Part shown: one piece after another, positions 6,909-14,013 of the stretch
Position numbering within the stretch: position 1 is the stretch's first letter
Layout of the letters: every line of letters begins with the position of its first letter
Source of the DNA: Anaerolineaceae bacterium
GTDB lineage: Bacteria > Chloroflexota > Anaerolineae > Anaerolineales > Anaerolineaceae
Length of the DNA: 17,750 bases
Reading direction: 5' to 3'
NCBI GenBank assembly: GCA_003448875.1
Contig: DLXG01000217.1
Span: forward strand, 1-17,750
Notes under the pieces: generated by a model
Told to the model about the DNA's origin: nothing
Seen by the model: the letters and a program-made list of their open reading frames with translations, nothing else
Database searches by the model: none
Translations under genes and position numbers: made by a program

Positions 6909-6980
6909 TGGGCCCGGAAGGATTCGAACCTTCGACCAAGCGGTTATGAGCCGCGCGCTCTGCCGCTGAGCTACGGGCCC
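6909..6980 (-). tRNA. tRNA with CAU anticodon (tRNA-Ile2 favoured over elongator tRNA-Met)
   Basis: On the minus strand a 72-nt cloverleaf folds completely. The acceptor GGGCCCG pairs with CGGGCCC, and the D stem is GCTC/GAGC. The anticodon loop is CTCATAA on a stem with four good pairs (27-43 is a C-T mismatch). The variable loop is TGGTC, the T arm is GAAGG-TTCGAAT-CCTTC, and the discriminator is A. CCA is not encoded (CAAG follows). CAU can be elongator Met, or Ile2 after lysidine modification by TilS. C4-G69 and C5-G68, and the CTCATAA..CGCTTGGTCG stretch shared with E. coli tRNA-Ile2, favour Ile2. Initiator tRNA is unlikely: there is no C1-A72 mismatch and no run of three G-C pairs next to the anticodon loop. 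The 61-bp array begins at its 3' end. Confidence 0.93.
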
Positions 6981-7009
6981 CGGCGGCAATTGAACTGCCT
7001 TGCAGCAAA

Positions 7010-7018
7010 ATTATATCA
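7010..7018 (-). promoter_or_regulatory. extended -10 promoter of the tRNA gene
   Basis: The minus strand reads TGATATAAT, a perfect TATAAT with the TGn extension, about 30 bp upstream of the tRNA 5' end. The predicted start is near 7003, giving a leader of about 22 nt. No good -35 hexamer is seen 16-18 bp upstream, which an extended -10 can tolerate. It lies in the gap after the ROK kinase, so the tRNA can be transcribed independently of the sugar operon. Confidence 0.65.
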
Positions 7019-7062
7019 CAACGAAGTTGAGCCGCGAATATTTCAAGAAATAAAAAACTTGT

Positions 7063-8031
7063 CTACCCCAGCCGGTTGGCTGCCCAGCACGCCGCCCCAA
7101 TCACACCGGCATGATCACCCAGCAAGCCCGTCACAATTTCCACCTGCTCCACCGGCATGATGTGCACGCGTTCGCGCATCGTTTTTTCCATTGGCTCGAG
7201 CAACAGCCGCCCGGCATTGGCAACCCCGCCGGTAACAATAATCCGGCGCGGGCTGACCGAAGCGCACAAACTGGAAGCCGCCACCCCAAGGTAAAAACCG
7301 GCCTGCTGGTAAATCTCGCAGGCGATTTCATCGCCCTGTCGAGCGGCTTCTGCAATCAGCGCCGGCGTGATGGCGTTCAGGTCATAGTTGCACAGTTCGC
7401 CGATTCTGGTCGTCAATCCCTGTGCCACTGCCTTCATGCCCATGGCCGCAATCGCCGGGCCGGAGGCAAACGCTTCCAGACAGCCGTAATTGCCGCATCC
7501 GCAGCGCGGCCCGTTGAAATCAATCACCATGTGGCCCAATTCACCAGCAGTGCCGCCGATTCCCAGATGCAATTGACCGTTGATTACCAGTCCGCCTCCA
7601 ATTCCCGTGCCAATTGCCAGTACCGCCACGGTATCTACCCCCTGCCCGGCCCCAAAGCGCCATTCTCCAAAGGTGATCGAGCGCACATCGTTCAAAAGCG
7701 CAACCGGCAGCCCCGTTCGTTGTTGCAATACATCCCGCAGCGGAACATGCGGCCACGTACCGGGCAGATTGGGCAGGAACAGCGTTTCTCCCTTTTCGAG
7801 ATCAAGCACGCCCGGCACGCCAATTCCAATCCCGCCGACATCCTCTCTTTTCAGACCGGCTGCCTCGATCATGTTGAGGAATAAATCCGCCATACGGCCC
7901 ATGACCGCATCGTGACCTTCACGTGCCAGGGTCGGCACGCTTTGTTGAAAGAGAACTTCGCCTGTTTCGACATTTACCAGCGCAGCCCGCAAATTGGTAC
8001 CGCCTAAATCACAGCCAATGTATCGCTTCAT
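7063..8031 (-). CDS. ROK-family sugar kinase (glucokinase-like)
   Basis: This 322-residue protein has no N-terminal DNA-binding domain, so it is an enzyme-type ROK protein. The ATP-binding DLGGTN is at 8-13. The catalytic Asp is in LLND (D115), followed by VRS where many family members have ANA. GTGIGGG is at 141-147. The ExGH motif GELGH (163-167) and the zinc cluster [10 protein letters not shown] (C177, C179, C184 with H167) are intact. Known reaction: ATP-dependent phosphorylation of glucose or a related hexose in the cytoplasm. As the last gene of the sugar operon it probably traps the hexose released by the preceding enzymes. The start ATG 8031 has only a weak purine-rich site upstream. 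The 67-bp gap before it holds a strong hairpin, which may lower or tune its expression. Exact sugar specificity cannot be read from sequence. Confidence 0.9.
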   Translation of the reverse strand: MKRYIGCDLGGTNLRAALVNVETGEVLFQQSVPTLAREGHDAVMGRMADLFLNMIEAAGLKREDVGGIGIGVPGVLDLEKGETLFLPNLPGTWPHVPLRDVLQQRTGLPVALLNDVRSITFGEWRFGAGQGVDTVAVLAIGTGIGGGLVINGQLHLGIGGTAGELGHMVIDFNGPRCGCGNYGCLEAFASGPAIAAMGMKAVAQGLTTRIGELCNYDLNAITPALIAEAARQGDEIACEIYQQAGFYLGVAASSLCASVSPRRIIVTGGVANAGRLLLEPMEKTMRERVHIMPVEQVEIVTGLLGDHAGVIGAACWAANRLG

Positions 8032-8051
8032 AGGTCTTTATCATCCAAATT

Positions 8052-8085
8052 GCCCTGTGCCCGACTTAGAAATCAGGCACAGGGC
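8052..8085 (-). promoter_or_regulatory. intercistronic hairpin before the ROK kinase
   Basis: GCCCTGTGCC (8052-8061) and GGCACAGGGC (8076-8085) form a perfect 10-bp stem around a 14-nt loop that can itself pair GA with TC. No T run follows in either direction. It therefore looks more like an mRNA-stabilising, processing or attenuating structure than a complete intrinsic terminator. Confidence 0.6.
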
Positions 8086-8098
8086 TGTATTTCAGGTT

Positions 8099-9013
8099 TT
8101 AGTGAATGTAGGGTTTCAACACATCGCGTGCAAGGTAAAAGCCGCGCTTGACCAGTTCTTCTGTACCTTCAAAGGCGCGGTCCTCATGCTCAATGCTGAC
8201 CACATAATCATAGCGAGCCGCCGTCAGCGCAGCGAAGAACTTGCCCCAATCCATATCGCCCAAACCGGGTAAACGCGGCACCTGCCAGCCCATACCCTGC
8301 GAGAGCACCCCGTGATTGTACAGGCCTTCACGGTCAATGTGCAGGTCTTTGGCGTGGACATGGAAGATTTTACTGGCAAACTCCCGTATCACCCTTTCGT
8401 AGTCAATCATCTGCAAAACCAGATGAGATGGATCAAGGTTTAGACCAAAATTGTCCTCCGGGATGATTTCCCACATCTTGCGCCAGATGGCGGGCGTGCT
8501 GGCCAGATTATTTCCGCCCGGCCACTCATCGTAAGAGAAAATCATCGGGCAGTTTTCGATGGCAATTTTTACACCGCGTTCTTTGGCATACTGCACAATC
8601 GGCGGCCAGATGCGGGCATAATCCTCAAGGTTTTGCGGTACGGTCTTGTTCTTGTCTTTCCCAATAAAGGTGCCCACCACACCCACTTCCAGCAGCGCCG
8701 CAGCGTCAATCACTTTCTTCAAATGGGCAATGACCGTTTCGCGATGTTCCGGGTCTGGATGCAGGGGATTGGGATAATATCCCAGCGAGGAAATCATCAA
8801 GCCGTAACTATCCAGCATTTTGCGGATCTCACGGGCTTTGGCTTGATCCAGTTGAGTTACGTCAATATGAGTCACACCTGCATAACGCCGGGTGGCTTTT
8901 TCGTGCGGCCAGCAGGCAATTTCAATCGCCTGAAAACCGCTTTCGGCTCCCCAGCGGGCTACTTCTTCAAGGGTACTGCCCCGTAAGGCAGCGGTAAAAA
9001 ATCCAAGTTTCAT
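8099..9013 (-). CDS. sugar phosphate isomerase/epimerase family protein (xylose isomerase-like TIM barrel)
   Basis: This 304-residue protein belongs to the AP-endonuclease-2/xylose-isomerase-like TIM-barrel superfamily. Probable divalent metal ligands lie at the ends of successive strands: AIEN (E153), NLDPSHL (D194, with H197), FHVHAKD (H218/H220) and SIEHED (E275). The segment IFSYDEWPGGNNL (158-170) would lie over the active site. The family includes isomerases, epimerases, inosose dehydratases and the lyase/hydratase-type partners of sugar dehydrogenases that act on keto-sugars. The gene follows a Gfo/Idh/MocA gene by 21 bp, and that pairing favours keto-sugar chemistry over phosphate-sugar isomerisation. 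The start is ATG 9013, supported by GGAGGGA just upstream. An in-frame GTG at 9025 lies within that site region and is rejected. Confidence 0.82.
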   Translation of the reverse strand: MKLGFFTAALRGSTLEEVARWGAESGFQAIEIACWPHEKATRRYAGVTHIDVTQLDQAKAREIRKMLDSYGLMISSLGYYPNPLHPDPEHRETVIAHLKKVIDAAALLEVGVVGTFIGKDKNKTVPQNLEDYARIWPPIVQYAKERGVKIAIENCPMIFSYDEWPGGNNLASTPAIWRKMWEIIPEDNFGLNLDPSHLVLQMIDYERVIREFASKIFHVHAKDLHIDREGLYNHGVLSQGMGWQVPRLPGLGDMDWGKFFAALTAARYDYVVSIEHEDRAFEGTEELVKRGFYLARDVLKPYIH

Positions 9014-9016
9014 TGT

Positions 9017-9023
9017 TCCCTCC
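9017..9023 (-). promoter_or_regulatory. ribosome binding site deciding the start of the TIM-barrel gene
   Basis: The minus strand GGAGGGA precedes ATG 9013 by three bases (five from GGAGG). It overlaps the in-frame GTG at 9025, so the GTG is not the start. Confidence 0.6.
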
Positions 9024-9034
9024 ACTTTTTATTT

Positions 9035-10195
9035 TTAGACTTTAGTCCAAACTTTTTCCTTTGCACTGCGTTCGATGGCTTCGCACAATTGCATCTCATA
9101 ATGACCATCGGCAAAGGTTGGAAAATCAGGTGCCTTTGTGTAATCACCAGCCAGAATGTAGTTATATACCTTGTTGTAAAGCTGTTTGAAGGTATCCGGA
9201 AAGCCCTCGTTGTGTCCACCCGGGTACGAAGTAACCGCTCTTGCTTCCGGTGATAACAGGGCGGGATCTTTCATAATGATCTGATTCGGCTGCGTGCGGT
9301 GACCTACCCACAATTCATTCGGGCGTTCCGAATCCCATGCCAGCGAGGATTTAGAGGCATTAATCTCGAAATAGAGACGGTTCTTACGCCCGGAACAGAC
9401 CTGCCCAACCGTCAACACACCGCGCACATCGTTCTCAAAATGGAGCAGGATGGTGGCATAATCCTCGGTGAAGATAGGCTGATCCACATAGTCCTCGGGC
9501 TGCAATATCTTGCCCGTGTAGGTTTCCACCGGTTTGGCTGGTTTTTTGCGAATCGGGTGGATTGTTTTGAAATCGGCGAATACCTCGACTACACGCAATC
9601 CGGTGATGAATGTGATCAAATCCAACCAGTGCGAGCCAATATCCCCTACAGCCCGCAAAGTACCGCCCAGTTCCGGTTCTAACCGCCAGTTCCAATCGGT
9701 TGGGAATAACAGCCAGTCCTGCAAGTAAGAACCCTGCAGGATGAACAAATCACCCAACTCGCCGCTTTGCACCATACTGCGCGCCTGTTGAACCAGCGGG
9801 TACATACGGATATTGAAATTGACCGCGTTGACCTTGCCGGTTTCTTTCGCCAGCGCCACCAGTTCTGCCGATTCGCGGGTGTTCATTGCCAGGGGTTTTT
9901 CGCAGATCACATGCTTGCCAGCCAGCAGCGCCGCTTTAGCGTGGGGATAATGGAGGTAGTTGGGGGTTGCCAGATGGACAACTTGAATGTCATCATCTTT
10001 CAGCATTTCGTCCAGCGACCCATAAATGCGCGGGATGCCCATTTCGGCAGCCTTTTGTTCGGCCTTCTCGCGGGTGTTTTCGGCTAACCCCAAGACGGTT
10101 ATACCGTTTCGGCGCAAGGCTTCAACATGGGCAGGGCCGATGAAACCGGTGCCGGCAACCCCTACCCCGATGCTTGATTTGCTCAATTTTGCCAT
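9035..10195 (-). CDS. Gfo/Idh/MocA-family NAD(P)-dependent oxidoreductase, first
   Basis: This 386-residue protein has an N-terminal Rossmann fold with [16 protein letters not shown] in the nucleotide-binding loop. The family CEKPLAMN motif follows (the Lys is normally catalytic), and then the C-terminal alpha/beta domain. The substrate signature GDIGSHWLD carries the Asp and His expected of an active member. [16 protein letters not shown] and [10 protein letters not shown] flank the putative sugar pocket. Known family chemistry is reversible oxidation of a sugar or cyclitol hydroxyl, or reduction of a keto-sugar, with NAD(P). It is distinct from the second family member 0.8 kb upstream (different motifs and linkers), so the two likely catalyse different steps. 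The start ATG 10195 has GGAGG six bases upstream; a GTG at 10201 lies too close to that site. A 17-bp gap separates it from the DeoC gene. Confidence 0.88.
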   Translation of the reverse strand: MAKLSKSSIGVGVAGTGFIGPAHVEALRRNGITVLGLAENTREKAEQKAAEMGIPRIYGSLDEMLKDDDIQVVHLATPNYLHYPHAKAALLAGKHVICEKPLAMNTRESAELVALAKETGKVNAVNFNIRMYPLVQQARSMVQSGELGDLFILQGSYLQDWLLFPTDWNWRLEPELGGTLRAVGDIGSHWLDLITFITGLRVVEVFADFKTIHPIRKKPAKPVETYTGKILQPEDYVDQPIFTEDYATILLHFENDVRGVLTVGQVCSGRKNRLYFEINASKSSLAWDSERPNELWVGHRTQPNQIIMKDPALLSPEARAVTSYPGGHNEGFPDTFKQLYNKVYNYILAGDYTKAPDFPTFADGHYEMQLCEAIERSAKEKVWTKV

Positions 10196-10201
10196 GTTCA
10201 C

Positions 10202-10206
10202 CCTCC
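10202..10206 (-). promoter_or_regulatory. ribosome binding site deciding the start of the first Gfo/Idh/MocA gene
   Basis: The minus strand GGAGG lies six bases before ATG 10195 and directly abuts the in-frame GTG at 10201. The ATG is therefore chosen. Confidence 0.6.
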
Positions 10207-10212
10207 CTCTTC

Positions 10213-10956
10213 TCAGTATCCGCCGCCCATTTTTACCTCGCCGGTGGAGGTCTGTTCCCCCGCCAGGCGTGCTTTGAAATCATCCAAAATTCTGGCAGTG
10301 GCAGTTGCACCACAGCGCGTCACCCCCGCCTCAATCACAGCCAGCAGTGCATCCAGCGTCCGCACGCCGCCGGCTGCTTTGATCTGCACCTTCTCGCTAA
10401 CCGAACGGCGCATCAGGCGCAGGTCTTCCAGTGTTGCCCCGCCCGGGGCAAAGCCGGTGGAGGTTTTCACCCAATCTGCTCCGGCTTTTTCCGCCAGCTG
10501 ACAGGCACGCACTTTTTGCTCATCGGTCAGGTACGCGTTTTCCAGAATAACCTTAACCTTTGCGCCGCGCGCATGGGCGGCATCACACACCGCTTTGATG
10601 TCCTGAAAGACATACTCATCGTTACCGGAGCGCAATTCGCCGATGTTGAGTACCATGTCCAGCTCCACCGCGCCATCATCCATGGCGCGTTGAGCCTCGG
10701 CAACTTTGATTTCGGTAACGCTGTTACCGTGCGGAAAGCCTACCACCGTGCTGACCAGCACATCCGAGTCTTTCAACTGCTCGGCTGCCAGCCGCACATG
10801 ACAGGGTTTAACACACACCGTCGCCACGTGGTAACGCGCCGCCAGCTGGCAGCCTTCAATAACTTCCTGAGAGGTCAACTCCGGGCGTAACAGAGAATGA
10901 TCAATGACCTTGGCTAATTGTTCATACGTGATCGTTTTCACATCAAGTGCTGTCAT
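10213..10956 (-). CDS. deoC: deoxyribose-phosphate aldolase (DeoC family)
   Basis: This 247-residue class I aldolase is of usual DeoC length. VVGFPHG (71-77) is present. ELDMVLNIG (98-106) holds the proton-relay Asp (D100, E. coli D102). [14 protein letters not shown] (162-175) holds the Schiff-base Lys K164 (E. coli K167), and IKAAGGV (192-198) holds the second Lys K193 (E. coli K201). Known reaction: 2-deoxy-D-ribose 5-phosphate <-> glyceraldehyde 3-phosphate + acetaldehyde, cytoplasmic. No nucleoside phosphorylase, deoB or cdd lies nearby. Its place between two Gfo/Idh/MocA genes suggests recruitment to a sugar pathway that ends in a deoxy-sugar phosphate, or simple co-regulation. The ATG 10956 follows GGAGGT by a short spacer and lies 15 bp after the upstream oxidoreductase gene. 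Confidence 0.92.
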   Translation of the reverse strand: MTALDVKTITYEQLAKVIDHSLLRPELTSQEVIEGCQLAARYHVATVCVKPCHVRLAAEQLKDSDVLVSTVVGFPHGNSVTEIKVAEAQRAMDDGAVELDMVLNIGELRSGNDEYVFQDIKAVCDAAHARGAKVKVILENAYLTDEQKVRACQLAEKAGADWVKTSTGFAPGGATLEDLRLMRRSVSEKVQIKAAGGVRTLDALLAVIEAGVTRCGATATARILDDFKARLAGEQTSTGEVKMGGGY

Positions 10957-10971
10957 GAGACCTCCATTACC

Positions 10972-12054
10972 TTAAGATTTTCGCCACAAGTCAATCGGTT
11001 TTTCAACCTGCGGCGGGTTGTATGGGAATTCAATCCGCCGTCCTTCACCGGCAGACTGATAAGCGGCATATAAGATCTTGAGTACTTCGCGTCCATCTTC
11101 ACCGGTTTCAATCGGTTCTTCTTTACCTAACACGCAATTGACGAAATGCTGCATTTCTTGTGGGAAGCCGTAATTCCAGACTTCCTCGAACATGGTAAAT
11201 GTCCAGCCGCGCGTCGTTCCGGCTTTCTCCACAGCATAACCGTAGCCTTCCTGGCTGTAAGTCCACAAGGAACTGCCTTTCAGTAAATCGGCACGCGTGT
11301 TGCCTTTTGTGCCATAAATCTCGCAGCGGTCATCCACACCGCCGCCCTTTGCCCATGAATTTTCTGCAATGTTGATTTTGTTGCCTTCGTACTCAATTAC
11401 CATAATGGAATGATCTTCGCCTTTGGTGCGGTTATGGTGGACAAAGGTATTGCAGTAGGCCGTCACGCTCTTGACCTTGGGTTTACCGAACACCCAGCGA
11501 CCATATTCAACAGAATGGCAGCCCATATCCAGCAGCACACCGCCACCGGAGAGGTTCACATCCCAAAACCATGGCATATGGGGGCCGTCATGTTCCTCAG
11601 ACTGTTTAACCAAAAACGGCTCACCCAGTGCGCCTTCTTCAATCAATTGTTTGGCGCGCACATATTTCGGTGCAAAGCACAGTTCTTCGGCATACATCAG
11701 CAAGACACCCGCTTTTTTAGTGGCCTCGATCATTTGATCGGCTTCTTCCAGCGTCTTGCACAACGGCTTTTCGCAAATAATGTGTTTACCGGCTGCCGCA
11801 GCATCCAGCGTTGCCTGACAGTGCAGGTAATTTGGAATTGCCACCGTAACCACATCAATTTCTTTCATTTTCAACATTTCGCGGTAGTCGTTGAAAGCGT
11901 GGGGGATGCCATGAGTTTTGGCAAATTCCCCCGCCCGGTTGGGTGATGCCACCGCCACAACTTCTGCATTGTGAACATATTGTTTGAAGGCATGAGCGTG
12001 GATATCACTGACAAACCCGGCTCCAATCATGCCAACCTTAACTGTTTTAGTCAT
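10972..12054 (-). CDS. Gfo/Idh/MocA-family NAD(P)-dependent oxidoreductase, second
   Basis: This 360-residue protein has the Rossmann motif GMIGAGFVSDIHAHAF near the N-terminus. CEKPLCKTLEEA supplies the conserved Lys. The substrate region is LLDMGCHSVEYG, where the usual DxGxHxxD ends in Glu rather than Asp. EEHDGPHMPWFWD upstream of it is a His/Trp-rich segment that may contact the sugar. The known role of the family is NAD(P)-linked oxidation or reduction of sugars, glycosides or cyclitols. It is the first enzyme gene after the transporter, so it may catalyse the entry oxidation; this is inference. The start is ATG 12054, six bases after AGGAGG. Upstream in-frame codons to 12108 run into the permease 3' end and are not used. 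A 25-bp gap follows the permease stop. Confidence 0.88.
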   Translation of the reverse strand: MTKTVKVGMIGAGFVSDIHAHAFKQYVHNAEVVAVASPNRAGEFAKTHGIPHAFNDYREMLKMKEIDVVTVAIPNYLHCQATLDAAAAGKHIICEKPLCKTLEEADQMIEATKKAGVLLMYAEELCFAPKYVRAKQLIEEGALGEPFLVKQSEEHDGPHMPWFWDVNLSGGGVLLDMGCHSVEYGRWVFGKPKVKSVTAYCNTFVHHNRTKGEDHSIMVIEYEGNKINIAENSWAKGGGVDDRCEIYGTKGNTRADLLKGSSLWTYSQEGYGYAVEKAGTTRGWTFTMFEEVWNYGFPQEMQHFVNCVLGKEEPIETGEDGREVLKILYAAYQSAGEGRRIEFPYNPPQVEKPIDLWRKS

Positions 12055-12060
12055 GGCCTG

Positions 12061-12066
12061 CCTCCT
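12061..12066 (-). promoter_or_regulatory. ribosome binding site deciding the start of the second Gfo/Idh/MocA gene
   Basis: A perfect AGGAGG on the minus strand lies six bases before ATG 12054. It rules out a longer reading from 12108. Confidence 0.75.
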
Positions 12067-12079
12067 GAAATAGAAATTT

Positions 12080-13048
12080 TTATTGTCTGAACCCGCGCTG
12101 CCGGCCATAGATTGAAATCATCACCAGCAGCGTTGCACCCAATACCATCCGGCGTACCGAGTCGGGCATTTGCATGGTGGTCAACAGGCTTGTGATCAGG
12201 GTCAGCACAATTGCACCTGCCATCGTACCCCAATAACTGCCCTTGCCGCCCGAAAGCAGGGTACCGCCTACCGCCACCGCGGCGATAGAAGGGAACAGGA
12301 AAGGCTGCCCCAGCGCGATGAACACTACACCAGTGTTGCCAACCACCAGAAATCCGCCAAACCCGGCCAGTGCTCCGGCCAGCGTATAAACCGCCAGATT
12401 GGTGGCCGTAACATTGACGCCGGAAAGTTTCGCCGTAACCCGGTTAACGCCTATTGCAAACAAGTGTTTGCCAAAGGTTGATCTTTCCAACAGCAGCCAC
12501 ATCAAGAAGCCAAAAATTATCCAGATGATGATCGCATTGGGAATTGGAATATCCGGCGAAAGCGGCCTGGCAATTAACCGCGTCATGATCGGGGCTACTT
12601 TTCCGCTGACGTTGCCATGATTAATGATGATGATCAGGCCGGTTACCACACCGGACATACCCAAAGTCATCACAAACGGTGAAATTTTCAAAAAGGTGAT
12701 TCCCAGCCCATTGACAAAACCGATCAGCGCCCCCACCACCAGCGAAATCAGCAACGCCAGCAGGACCTTATCGTCCTCTCCTTTCACCGTCACGTAGGTC
12801 AGGATCGCTGTTAAAGTCACCACCGAGCCAGCCGAAAGGTCTATCCCCTCAAAACCGCTGATAATGACCAGTGTCTGACCGGCAGCAATCACCCCCAAAA
12901 ACACTGCCAGGCGCACAATGTTGGTTGCCTGCGCGATTGCCACATTAATATCACTACCATACCCATTCGGCAAAAAGCCCGAGAGCAAAAACAGGACGAT
13001 TGCAAGTAAGATTGCCGCAACCGGCGGGGAAATACTAAACTTCCTCAT
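12080..13048 (-). CDS. sugar ABC transporter permease, RbsC type (second permease)
   Basis: This 322-residue integral membrane protein has many hydrophobic helices (roughly 8-10) typical of the CUT2/ribose-type permeases. Family landmarks are AAGQTLVIISGFEGIDLSAG early, which is the conserved Gln/Gly/Asp-Leu-Ser region, and AVAVGGTLLSGGKGSYWGT late, the loop that meets the ATPase. It should form a heterodimer in the cytoplasmic membrane with the other permease. Its ATG overlaps that gene's TGA (ATGA, 13045-13048), and GGAGGAA lies upstream, so translation is probably coupled. Substrate specificity is not readable from the permease. Confidence 0.92.
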   Translation of the reverse strand: MRKFSISPPVAAILLAIVLFLLSGFLPNGYGSDINVAIAQATNIVRLAVFLGVIAAGQTLVIISGFEGIDLSAGSVVTLTAILTYVTVKGEDDKVLLALLISLVVGALIGFVNGLGITFLKISPFVMTLGMSGVVTGLIIIINHGNVSGKVAPIMTRLIARPLSPDIPIPNAIIIWIIFGFLMWLLLERSTFGKHLFAIGVNRVTAKLSGVNVTATNLAVYTLAGALAGFGGFLVVGNTGVVFIALGQPFLFPSIAAVAVGGTLLSGGKGSYWGTMAGAIVLTLITSLLTTMQMPDSVRRMVLGATLLVMISIYGRQRGFRQ

Positions 13049-14013
13049 ACTTTCTTCCTCCGCAGCAGGTTGATAATACCGGGAGCCGCCAGTGCCACCA
13101 CAATGATGGACGCCTTAACGAAAGTTTCCCACCACGTATCAATGCGAGAGAACGAAATGATATTTTGAATGATCCCCAGCGTAATTGCCCCTACCACTGG
13201 CCCTGCTACCCCACCAACACCACCGCTCAAAGCCGTGCCGCCAATCACCACGGCAGTAATGGATGTCAGCGTCATGGGCACACCAATTTCTGCATTCCCC
13301 GAACCGCTCAGCATTGTGATGGCGATTCCCGCCAGAGCAGACATAAAACCAGAGGCTACGTACGTGCTGAAGAGCACCCACGTGACGGGCACAGCCGTCT
13401 CATAAGCCGCTTCTGCATTGCCTCCCACCGCATACAGGTAGTTGCCATAACGGGTTGAGCGAATGTACATCCAAACCAGCAGAACCACTCCAATCACATA
13501 AAACGCCAGCGGTAAACCCAGCGGGGTTGTGTTGCGATAAACGTTGGCAATCTCAGCCGGTATGCCGCCACCGGGATTGGGCAGAATGAACAAGGCAAAA
13601 CCCACATATAGAAAACTGGTTGCGTAGGTGGTAATAATTGGCTGTAAGCGGAGAAAGGCGATGAAGAAACCATTAATAGCTCCGGCCAGAATGCCTGCCC
13701 CAATCGAAACGAACACAAAGGTCCACATCTTCTCCGGTGAGCCGTTCAAGCCGACCTGCGTTGCCAGAATGGTATTGACAATTGAGACGATGCCGCCCAC
13801 TGAAATATCAATGCCGCCGCCCAAGATCACAATCGCCTGTCCAACAGACAGTAAGATTATCGGAAGAAAAACCCGCATGTTGCTGTTTAATGTATCGCGG
13901 GCAAACATATTGGGCTGTAAGATAAAATTGATAGTCAAAGCCACTACCAGTAAGATAATCGCAAAGAAGGCAGGGTAGCGGTTCATCATTTCATCCCAGG
14001 AAAATCGTTTCAT
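13045..14013 (-). CDS. sugar ABC transporter permease, RbsC type (first permease)
   Basis: This 322-residue polytopic membrane protein belongs to the same permease family as the next gene but is clearly not a recent duplicate. LSVGQAIVILGGGIDISVG carries the family Gln and D-I-S motif, and VVIGGTALSGGVGGVAGP is the late ATPase-contact loop. The N-terminus (MKRFSWDEMMNRYP) should be cytoplasmic before the first helix. Its ATG overlaps the ATPase stop by 4 bp (ATGA at 14010-14013), and GGAGGTG lies four bases upstream within the ATPase 3' end. Two different permeases with one tandem ATPase and one binding lipoprotein make a complete CUT2 importer. Confidence 0.92.
   Translation of the reverse strand: MKRFSWDEMMNRYPAFFAIILLVVALTINFILQPNMFARDTLNSNMRVFLPIILLSVGQAIVILGGGIDISVGGIVSIVNTILATQVGLNGSPEKMWTFVFVSIGAGILAGAINGFFIAFLRLQPIITTYATSFLYVGFALFILPNPGGGIPAEIANVYRNTTPLGLPLAFYVIGVVLLVWMYIRSTRYGNYLYAVGGNAEAAYETAVPVTWVLFSTYVASGFMSALAGIAITMLSGSGNAEIGVPMTLTSITAVVIGGTALSGGVGGVAGPVVGAITLGIIQNIISFSRIDTWWETFVKASIIVVALAAPGIINLLRRKKV

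Noticed and set aside
6527..7160. Open frames on both strands across the repeat array encoding repeated GPIEGWYSHP-like or GCEYHPSMGPA-like peptides
   Set aside because: They arise because the 61-bp unit lacks stops in several frames. There is no Shine-Dalgarno, and they run through the tRNA gene.
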